From Labyrinthula sp. Ha (Eukaryota; Sar; Bigyra; Labyrinthulida; Labyrinthulaceae), in the NCBI GenBank assembly GCA_015227615.1, contig JAALGZ010000112.1:1-26572 (forward strand): 26,572 bases of DNA, read 5' to 3'. This document shows, piece after piece, positions 10,358 to 19,826 of this stretch. Position 1 is the stretch's first letter, and every line of letters begins with the position of its first letter. The notes below the pieces were generated by a model, which had not been told where the DNA came from, made no database searches, and was given only the letters and a program-made list of their open reading frames with translations. The position numbers were made by a program, and so were the translations under genes.

Positions 10358-11940
10358 AGCACGAATCAAATAATAGATCTTATTGCACAAATTATGATTG
10401 AACCTGCACCGTGTTCATTTGCGAACTTTTAAGATTCCTACACAGCAGTAGCAGAAGAAATAATGCATACTGATATTTTATTTTTCGATAACTATTATAG
10501 TCGTATAACAAGCAATTTGGAGTGATTTAGAGATTTCTTTTTAAACACTGATGATGATGGAACCGAAGCACCAGAAGAAGATATACAGATCTTGTACAAT
10601 GCAAATCTATCTAACCAGATTCGTGTTGCCACAAGAAAAGCTGGTTCCTTTGCAATTAGATATCTCCCACGAAACTGTGGTGAATACATCTATATTCCAT
10701 TAAATGACAGTGGATTATGTGATAGAACAACTTGTTCTGAAGTTAATATCAGTAGCCTTTGTGATTGGCCAAACCCAGAGAGCTATGTACTTGTTTCTGC
10801 TAATACACCTGATAAGACTATGACGGAAGGAAAGATTGTTCTCCTTGGCAATGGTTCTGGTCTTGAGATTTACCAAAATGATCAATTTGGAAATCCTTTA
10901 GAAACCCTCAATAGATTCTACTTTAAAGCCCTTTTTACTGATTATTTTTCTCTCCTGCGATGTAATGTTGAGTTCCAGCCAAAGTTAGTGTCTTCTATTG
11001 ATGGAACTGTAAATGGATTTCTATTCAACATTACTACAGAGCACAAAGTTATTCTTGGGAGGCCTTTGGTGGTGAAGTTGGTATATCAAACAACATTCAG
11101 TAGATTTCAGAAAGCCTTTAACGATTTGGATAGCTCTAAGTTATATCTCGGGGGAGTATAATAAATCGCAAGAAAAACTATTGACTGAATATAATCTCCT
11201 CAAAAACTTTGAAATACCTTCTATTGAAAGTACAGCTATTTATATTGCTGGGAGGATACCGGGAAAAGTTTTAAAACTTAACGAGTTTGCTCCTGTTGCA
11301 AAAAAATGCCTTTTAAGACTTTATTCATAACACAAAGCGAATTTTATTACCATGGAAAACTGTGAATTACAGCTTTGAGCTTCAAGTAGAAAAAAAGCCA
11401 GATGTTAATATAAGATTTGCTCATCAGTCTTCAGTATTACTTTAACTTGTAGAAGTTTACATATTAAATGAGAACTTATGAAGAGTTTTACAATTAGATT
11501 AACTGAAACCTATTTGGTGTAAAAACATAGTAGAGTGGATTCTCTTGACTTTTCACTACAAAGAAAAATAACATCTGTTTAAGTTTTCCATAAGCAGAGT
11601 GTATTTATATCTTAGACACAAAGAAGAGATTCTTGATTTATATGCTCAAAAAGCAAAAATTAATTCATATAAATAAGTTCTGTTAAACCAAAAATAATGA
11701 AGAGTTTCTTGTTTCAGGAGACAAAATTAAATCTGGCTCTGAGATTGTTGATATTTTTTATATAGACCATCCAAAAAATACTGTTTGAAAAGAAGTTTTT
11801 CCTGATCATAAGCTCGTAAGAAAGTGAATGTTGCTTCAATACATCAGAGACAAGATTTGAATTCTAAAGTGTTCTACTTTCATGGGGAACAAATAAGTGT
11901 GTCACCATTCGTGAAATAACCCGAACTGAATAAGTAGCAA
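10358..11940 (+). pseudogene. Decayed gene, right part beyond the Copia insertion
   Basis: Coding resumes directly after the right LTR (STNQIIDLIAQIMIEPAPCS) in the same direction as 4,776-6,017. The longest clean run, 10,592-11,161, holds about 190 codons starting at a leucine codon, not a methionine. It includes VATRKAGSFAIRYLPRNCGE, four more cysteines, LVSANTPDKTMTEGKIVLLG, NITTEH and a hydrophobic LVVKLVYQTTF. Weaker coding continues in other frames to about 11,940 (for example EYNLLKNFEIPSIESTAIY and ILLPWKTVNYSFELQVEKKP). N-glycosylation-type sites and cysteines fit an extracellular protein. No domain family is recognised. A few stops and frame changes make it non-functional as it stands. 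An alternative is that this is a separate gene that happens to begin at the insertion. Confidence 0.6.
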
Positions 11941-12488
11941 AACCACTTCCATAAATTGAGAGAGTTTATTATGGAGACTACTATTTCTTTCTTTCATGGA
12001 TTAAATAAACTTAGTTATTCTTCTTGTTTGATACTGGGCTAACATATAATTAAATGCTACAAAGTTTCAGTCAAGTTTTTTATTTTCATAGCTCACAGTA
12101 AAAGAAGAATAGAAAATATAAATATTGCATAAATCAGAGTTTTTCCCAGCTTATGAGATCTTTTTCATAAAATAAACCCTTTCAAAGGAAATATCTCTGT
12201 TAAACTTCAATCCTTGAGTTTTGTGTATAGGCTGTTATAATGGAACATCCCGGTATAATAGTTCCAAATAGCAACTCCCCATAATTTTCAGGTAGAAAAG
12301 AATACAATTCGAATTTCTTGTCGCATTAAATATATCGATAGTTAACGGTAGTTTTCCAGTAAGTCTCCTTACCGTTAATAGCACAAGGCGTCATATAGGA
12401 CTTATCGTTTAACGGTATATCCGTGAAAATGCCGGAATTTTCGGTAAGCATAGTTAGTAACCGTACGTACTGGTATATTTTAGGAAAT
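11941..12488. other. AT-rich DNA with repeated TTAACGGTA words
   Basis: No gene is seen. The word TTAACGGTA occurs at 12,342 and 12,409, and its reverse complement at about 12,369, giving inverted and direct copies within 80 bases. Confidence 0.4.
12341..12378. repeat. Short inverted repeat (TTAACGGTA arms)
   Basis: GTTAACGGTA at 12,341-12,350 pairs with TTACCGTTAA at 12,369-12,378 across an 18-base spacer. It may be a binding site or the tip of a small element. Confidence 0.4.
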
Positions 12489-13007
12489 TCAACAAAAACC
12501 AAATTTTCTATCCCTGCTAAAGGTCAAAACCAAACAAGTAAAAAAACCCTTGTATGAACATAAAATGTGATACCGATAGAAATAGAATTCGCTTTCATGA
12601 CTGAACAAAGAATAATTTGTTGGCTGAGTGTTCAAAACTGTTTGTCTTCTACTTGATGGAGATTTTACGTGGCTGAGCTGTCTAAGATACGTTTTGTTTG
12701 ATAGCAAAAGCACTAAAGCTAGGCCAAAGAAAAAAAAACTTGAAATATTCAATAAAATGACATTAGAGTAATGGTTCTTAAATATAATTTTAGATTTTTT
12801 CGTGTTAAACTTTCTATGCGGAGTATAATTATTCTTAGTTTTGACTGGAAAACAAGTAAAAATTATGAAAAAATAACTTTCAATGGCTAAAAAAGGAAAA
12901 AAATGGGCTAAAAGAATAAAAATTCTTAAGAACCCGAGATTAAACGATTTTTGTATTTTCATGAACTCCTTCACGTTCATTCTCATCATAAAAGTTTGAT
13001 TCGTCAT
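12489..13007 (-). CDS. Putative membrane protein (172 aa)
   Basis: This ATG-to-TGA frame of 172 codons is too long to be expected by chance in AT-rich DNA. Hydrophobic segments lie at about residues 25-55 (FLRIFILLAHFFPFLAI, then YFFIIFTCF) and 82-104 (VILLNISSFFFFGLALVLLL). After the second comes a basic, serine-rich stretch (RQLSHVKSPSSRRQ). One short anchor followed by a polar stem is the plan of type II Golgi enzymes, but no catalytic domain follows, so I do not name it so. Several GT...AG pairs 26-33 bases apart lie inside (for example one ending before codon 34), so part of the frame may be intron. It sits just downstream of, and in the same direction as, the decayed stretch at 13,070-13,990, and might be its surviving tail. 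Confidence 0.4.
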   Translation of the reverse strand: MTNQTFMMRMNVKEFMKIQKSFNLGFLRIFILLAHFFPFLAIESYFFIIFTCFPVKTKNNYTPHRKFNTKKSKIIFKNHYSNVILLNISSFFFFGLALVLLLSNKTYLRQLSHVKSPSSRRQTVLNTQPTNYSLFSHESEFYFYRYHILCSYKGFFTCLVLTFSRDRKFGFC

Positions 13008-13069
13008 AATTTCCTTACGTCAAAGTTCAAATCGATCGAGAAGAATACTCTTTCTACTATGAGGCTGAT

Positions 13070-13990
13070 TTTTTGAATAACTAAGAATTTCCTATCGACG
13101 CTTGCAAGAGTTGGAGATATCGGTTTCATATTCTTCACTCTGCAAGAATGTATGTATTTCCTGCAATGGCGCCAAGATCCAAATAGCGCAATAACTCTCC
13201 ACGGATTAGCTTAACATTAATAGCTACTAGTAAGCTGTTTGTACCTTTAAACAGTAACGAATCTCTAATTTCCTTTTCTTCAATACATTAGTCACTAGAG
13301 TATCACCTTCTAAACGAATGAAACTATCTATTTCTAGGGCCACCTTTTCTATAACATCGTTCAACTCATCACTCTCTTGGGAAGCACAAATATCTCACCA
13401 CTAGTTAAAAAGAAAAAATATTTTGAAAATCCATACCTGTTCAATTACTGACCAGAATTCGGGAAGGAAATTTTATACCACGTTGGCAACTCCAGTGTTT
13501 ACTTTGAGCATGAAGTCCTAATATTGTTTTCCATGCTCAACCATGCCTTCAGATCTCGCGATTTCTCGACAAAATATTGCAGAATGTTCTTTATATTTTA
13601 AATATTTTCCCTCCTCTTATTCATCATCAACAATTGACCGGATATAATTATACAAATCTCTGAAAAATGTAGTTTTTTCCGGGGCAATTCATCAAGTATT
13701 GATACGTCAGTCTATATCAAACAAACACATTGTTTCCAATGTAAGTACTTTATAGTCTTGAGTATAGCGTTTGCAGTTGTATTTTTGTAAAATGCGGTTA
13801 TAGACTTATCATTTTCTGATAAATTGATGTTAATCTGTTCAAAGGAACTTTCCCGTTGAATAAAACATATGAACATATATTACTACGAGTAGCAACGGGT
13901 CTCACCAGCTAAAGAAAAAAGAGTGACGACCCTCTTCGGAATATTGTTAAGTCATTAGTGATTTTTGGCTTAATTGGGTTCAAGATAATG
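13070..13990 (-). pseudogene. Decayed coding stretch, family unknown
   Basis: From about 13,990 down to 13,070 the minus strand gives a chain of peptides with balanced composition in two or three frames. They include ITAFYKNTTANAILKTIKYL, TFFRDLYNYIRSIVDDE, KEHSAIFCREIARSEGMVEH, DFMLKVNTGVANVV, ELNDVIEKVALEIDSFIRLE and SLLVAINVKLIRGELLRYLD. The last two runs are open for 50 and 38 codons with no stop. Stops and frame changes break the rest. I recognise no domain, and it could be a host gene or an element-derived one. Its downstream neighbour in the same direction is the membrane-protein frame at 12,489-13,007. Confidence 0.42.
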
Positions 13991-16900
13991 CAATTTTGAG
14001 AATACATTAATTGAAGAAAACATCAAAATAGAAAAGTGAGAACATTTTTACCAGGCAAAATCAATATTTCCAAAAAAACAGCGAACAGAAAAAATATCCT
14101 TGTCTATTAAAATGATATTAGTTAAGTATAAGAAATCAAAGCTAAACATACTTATCTCTTACAAAAAAAATATCAGTTCTAGTCTGAAGTAATTGAATTA
14201 AATATCCATATTATAGATTTTTAATAATTAAAAATACATTTCTTCTCCAATGAAAAAGCATCCTGTCTCTGCGATTTATATATTTTTGAGCACTTTATCA
14301 AGTGTAAGAGTTAAAAAATATTTCAATATGGAGGTAAACAATAATATAACAGATTTTTATTTAATTAAGACCAGAAAAGACCCTAGACTTAACCCTTTTC
14401 TTTTCTAAAATCGTGGAAATTTTTTCTTATATTAAGGTAGTATCCACATTTCTTAGTTAATTCATTGAAATCTGAGTTTTGGCTGTACTGTGGTTGATTC
14501 TGAAACCAAGTCATATTCAACCAAATAACTATTTCTGAGTTTAACAGGGAGGTTCTTTGATTTTTTGAAACTAAGCTCAGAGAATTAAAAAATTCTGTAT
14601 ACCTTTAGGTGAAAACTATCATTAAGAGGGTTCTGTTACTAGATATCATCTATTTTTAAAAAATTGAAATTTAAGGTTAACCTTTTTCAGAGTTTCTGAG
14701 ATCTAGGAAATGTGATACATTGCTAGAAAATCCATACAGAATACTCTGATTTTAAATATTTTTTTTTCTATACCTAAATTCACCTTTTCTTTTAGCTACT
14801 CAATTCTGCTTAATCTCTATATTATTACTTCTTAAGATATTGCACGAATTTAAGTTTCAAAAAACAGCATTTTATTCGAATATTTACTTTTCTTAGAAAA
14901 TACATTAAAAATTTTCTAAAAAATAGTATTAAATATTACAAATATTGTTTTTTCGAAGTTATGGGTAGCCTAGTTTCCAAAATCTAGCGGATTCTAGCAA
15001 AACTGAATGATTTCGTATTTTCAGATGTGCAGATTTGCAACATTTGACTTTTTGAGTTAAGCTTAGCTCAGTTACAGTTAACCAAAAAAAAGAAGAACCT
15101 TGTGAAATAATTTGAAAAGTAAACAATGATTAACTCATATAGATTAAGAGAGAAGAGATCATCTATTGAGTTGTTCTTTGTGATGTTACATTTGAATATA
15201 TGTTTTTATAAAGATGCATAAACTTAGTGAAAAGAACCTTTAAAATCAACCTTTCTTAGGATTTAAACTGACCATTATTATCAAATATCTTGACAAAGTA
15301 TATGGTTGCAAAGGTTTTTCTATGTGAAACACATTGTGACTGCTAAAATTGTATTTGAAGAAATTTTCTTGACAAGAACTAAGAAATATACGCGTTATTT
15401 CCAATAAACATGGTTTTTAATACATAATATATATTAAACCTGTGAATTTATATGCGAGTGAGTATTAATATTTGTTTTAAAAATGTTTTAAGCTTTATAT
15501 AAAAGCAGAAAAGTTATTGTTGATTATATGGCCATTATATTGCATTTTGGAAAAACGTGGATAGAGCTTTCACTGCCCATAATAATAAAGCCATGAAATA
15601 ACATTACTTGCTATAGGTAATAATTTTAATATATCAACTGTATCTGAAACTTCAGAGAGGTGATTTAACCTTTTTTACTGGTTTCATGTCGTGATAGAAT
15701 GAATGAGCTACATTTGGTTGTACTTTGCACTCTACTTAAAATAAACTATACCAAGTCGTATATTGTCTCTTATGGAATAAATACTTAGAAGAGCTCTAAT
15801 AAAATAAACTATGTCTTTATAACTTTAAAATTATCTGAAAATAATACATACAGTTACTGGAGATTACACCTAAAATACAGATTAACCACAAAAGAATAGA
15901 ATAGAAATGTATCTTTCAGTGCTCAATTGAAAAGAAACTAGATTCCACTATTATGTAAAATGTACGGAATAAGCCTCATAGGCTAAAAAACATTTTAAAA
16001 CAGAGTTTAGTGAGATATAATGGAAACAAGAACTTCACTTGAAAATACCAGACGCTCATAAATACATAGTTATGAACTTTAACCATAGCATAAGTTACTA
16101 AAAGCAAAGATAAGAACTGTATTATGTTAGAAAAGATTGGTTAGAGTACGTTTTTCCATTTTTTTAAGACAAAAAAGTAGGTGGTGATAAGAAAACCTCA
16201 CTGAATTTAATGTTTATATACCTTATTTTTTTGTGAAGTTGTATTATAAGTATGTATACCCAAAGTTTAACTTTAACAATCTTATATTCTATACAGTAAA
16301 GAACTAAAGTTTAAAATACCTTCCAAATCACATATATATATATATATATATTAGGCTTTGTCAAGAAAAGTCTAGGCCGAGATAGATACCCTTTTATATT
16401 TTGTTTATGTAATATTATTGCGCTTGTGAGTAAGTATTTGTTGTTTTGAAAAACTAAATTCTAGATTAAGTCATTCATATGATTTTATTTAGGAGTTTTT
16501 GGAGAGAAACTTTTAAATATAGGTTAAGTTCTAAAATTAGTGAGTTTGGCGTCGATTCAGATGCATTTCATTATCAGCATTAGCCACCAGTTCCACTGTT
16601 ATAAAGTATTTATTGCTGTTAACGGTTTCAAATGAGATAAATGTGATAGAAATGTACTCTGAGAAAAAATTTGTTTTCTAATGAGCCTATAAAAATATTT
16701 TGAATAATACTGTTTAGTTGTCTAGACTGTTTGCATTAACGAGCTGTAGTTTCAGTAATATGATTAACCTTAATGAACATATTATTTGTTGTACATTATC
16801 TATCTGGGGCAATGGGAAGAAGAAGCGTGATGAGAAGGTTTAAAGGCCTCTAGAATCCTGGGAAACTAGAAAGTGTTAAGGTAGCGTGAACCAGGATCCG

Positions 16901-18029
16901 GAACAGGGAGCCTTCTCGGCAAGTAAATCTCTACCGCGACTTTTTATTTACACTGAACAAAAAACAAATTATTGCCAAACTTAAAACTCACCTCCATCAA
17001 TGACTAATTATTCAATATTAAAGAACTTTTGTCTAATTGAGGATATTTAAATAGAGACTATATATCTATATAAACATCAGTGTTGGTGTAATTGAATTTG
17101 ACGAAAAACTGAACAGAAAGTATGGCTAGATATTGCGGGTTTTATGTCTTGATAAGATTGAACTACTCGTCCGTGGATAGAAAGGTAAAGACTCCTTTTC
17201 ATAATATATGATCCTTATTATAAAATGGTTAAACTTTTTCTTTCATTCTTTTTTATTGCTTGACTGATATACCAAAAATAAAACTATTGTGAAGCTGGTT
17301 TCTAAGATTCTACAAGATTTGTTCCTATCGTTATACCATTTATAATTCCAAAGTGAAATCTTCAATTTTAGATTCATTCCAGTTGAAAAACTGAGACAAT
17401 ATAAAGTTTTCGATTAATTTACTGATCCGTTATAAATATTACAACCAATAAAATAATGAACTGAATACAAAAATATCCAAATAAGAATTCTTTTTTTTTC
17501 ATTTATCATAAGACTCTTAATATTATTAAACATAACTAAACTCATTTTTCAAGACACTTTAAATATTATTCTAAGATGAAATATTTCAAACTTAATAACG
17601 AAATAAAATAGAGCCTTCTAAAATAAGAACAAAGTTCTATAAAATGTTTCTAAAATTCATGAATTCAAGTTGCAAAATATCAAAATTCATTCATATTCAC
17701 ACATTTTCAGATGAAGCTATTCCTATTCTGGCAGATATCAAAACACAGCACGAATTCTTATAGTTAAATAAACTCTATAATGAAGAGAAGTTGAAGCTTG
17801 TTTTTAGGGTTTGGATAATGTTCATTGAACTTTTTTTTCATATAGAACCTAGAAACTCACAGAAAAAAAAATCATTAGAATTTAAAAAAAGGTGCTGATA
17901 AACTTGAAGTTTTGAAGCTGATCAGCTTATAACTACTGTAAGTAAAATTAACAAGTAATAAGTTACTTAGAATACAACCTTTATCTCATAGAGAAGAAAA
18001 AATTTCAAATTTTGTTTTCAGTAGAAACA
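13991..18029. other. Long AT-rich stretch without a supported gene
   Basis: Nothing here rises above chance coding. A GC-richer patch at about 16,805-16,945 and an AT microsatellite at 16,332-16,351 are the only distinct features. A short ATG frame at 17,122 ends in a donor-like AAG|GTAAAG but has no partner exon that I can see. Confidence 0.5.
16332..16351. repeat. AT dinucleotide microsatellite
   Basis: Ten AT units in a row. Confidence 0.9.
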
Positions 18030-18990
18030 AAAGGAAAGTTAGTGTTCTTATTTCTTATTATATTAGTGTTGGAGTTGGAGTAAAGATTTTGGTTTATTCT
18101 ATTGGACGCTTGTGCAAGGAAGAAGAATGTAAAACATACAAAGAAAAATTATTACACATATATTTTTATCTTGTTGAATGAACTGTGAAAAAAAGAAAAA
18201 TTCATGTTGATTTTGAATATTTGGATAAGAAAGAAAAGGATTTCTTTATTTTGTGTGAGTTTATATATAAATGGGCGGAATCCTGAGCACTTAAGAATAA
18301 ACACCTATCGCAAAGAAGTATTAATGAAACTGAAATCATGATTAGAATATTTTGACTTAGTAGAACTAAGATAGATTCCAGTGGAAGAAGCAGAAAAAGT
18401 TATGCAGAAATATTTATAGGAAGAATATCCTGTGATTAAATAGGGTATTGGATTAGTAAACTCCAATTAAGCTTTTACAGAAGTTAAAATAACTTATCAA
18501 GAAGGTATTCTAAAAATATTGAAACCAAGTTTTAATAAATATATTCTTGATGCTAAAGAGAAAAAATGGATTCATATGAACAAAAGAAGATATATGGAAT
18601 GCTAATGCAATAAATGGAACACTTGCTTTTACAAAGTAACAAAAAGGGTTTTGTATTTTTATTAGCTTGATATCAAAAAGCGAATATTCAATTCTTGGCA
18701 GTAATTTGTATACAGTAGATAATAATTAATGTACAGCGATTAGGAATTATAAACCAGTTCTTTCAAAAGGCTCTTAATAATTATCTTACTTTGTATTAAA
18801 AGGGCAGCAACAATAATAATCATAATATATTGAAAGATGATTATAGAATATCAACAAGAATGAGAAAGTTGAAATTTATCTGGGAGGTGGAGCTGTATAG
18901 AATAAGATATGGTCAATAGAAACACGTAATGTGTTTTTTCTGAGCCTCGTAAACAGAGAAAACACTAAGTGTGTATTCTGAATTTTACAG
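18030..18990 (+). pseudogene. Decayed coding stretch, family unknown
   Basis: At 18,030-18,340 one frame runs for about 100 codons with only two stops, far fewer than chance. It reads GVKILVYSIGRLCKEEECKT, then EKLLHIYFYLVE, KIHVDFEYLDKKEKDFFIL and KNKHLSQRSINETEIM. Weaker pieces follow in other frames, such as IPVEEAEKVMQKYL, ILKPSFNKYILDAKEKK, VQRLGIINQFFQKALNNYL and VEIYLGGGAV, ending near 18,990. The start is preceded by TTTTGTTTTCAG, an acceptor-like site at about 18,017-18,028, so the first stretch may be an exon. No known domain is seen. It faces the ROCO gene, tail to tail. Confidence 0.38.
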
Positions 18991-19692
18991 TAACTATTTG
19001 TATTTATAAAGGTCTGTTGGATTTATCACAGATTTATACAGTGAAATAATGGATCTGAATAATCCATGAAATATTTTCTTTAAAATATGTTGTGTCTTTA
19101 ACATAAACTAAAAAAAATAATACATCATACAATATATTTTGTTTGGAATTGTCTGTTTACCATAAAGTAATTCTTTCCCTTGTCATAAACAAAACACTTA
19201 AACATTAAATAAACTTGAACATGAATACTTAGTATTTCTTCATTGAATCAGACTTTCTGTCCGGCTATTAAATCACATTATCTTCAGGAAATATATGTTT
19301 TTTGTGTAAATATACCAACAGATTATTTAGGAGAGTTTTTTTGCTTTGAAAAACTTGAATGGTTTTCTTACTTTCATTGGCACTATGAGTAAAATCAAGA
19401 ACATATTTGTCTTAAAATAGATATAGTTGAACTATTCTTTTTTATGCTCTGAATAAAATTAACTTTACAGAATAAAGTTATATAATTTCAAAGCTTTCTC
19501 TATTTAAAAAGATAGAAAACTAGTTACAAAATTATTGATAATTCTTTAATAAGTGCAAAATACAATAAAATTAATAATTATTATTTTCAGATTATTCCAG
19601 TCCAATAAATCACTTTTACTATTAAACGAGTTAAAAACATACACACACATACTCAACTCATATATTAAATAATATTATATTCAAATCCAATT

Positions 19693-19826
19693 TTAGCTAT
19701 TGTTCTCAAATATTAAATCATTCTCTTTAACTTCTTGTAGCTCTTCAGTAATCAGCTCAACATTTTCTTTTAACCATTCTAAATTATTTCCTTGAACAAG
19801 AGTAAAACTAAGTTCAGTTTCAGTGT
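19693..19826 (-). other. Probable true C-terminal tail of the ROCO gene in a shifted frame
   Basis: Just past the TAA that closes the long ROCO frame, the frame one base back stays open for about 44 codons (TETELSFTLVQGNNLEWLKE, then LITEELQEVKENDLIFENNS) and ends in TAA at 19,693. The composition is clearly coding and the piece suits the helical end of a COR domain. The frames meet at a run of six T bases. Confidence 0.5.

Noticed and set aside
16860-16935. Nuclear or mitochondrial large-subunit rRNA gene
   Set aside because: Only a short word matches. The surrounding sequence does not follow the rRNA, so I report it only as a patch worth checking.
17122-17190. Short ATG frame (MARYCGFYVLIRLNYSSVD) after a TATA-like stretch, ending at a donor-like AAG|GTAAAG
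   Set aside because: There is no acceptor at the short spacing seen in this genome and no second exon nearby. It is too short to support alone.
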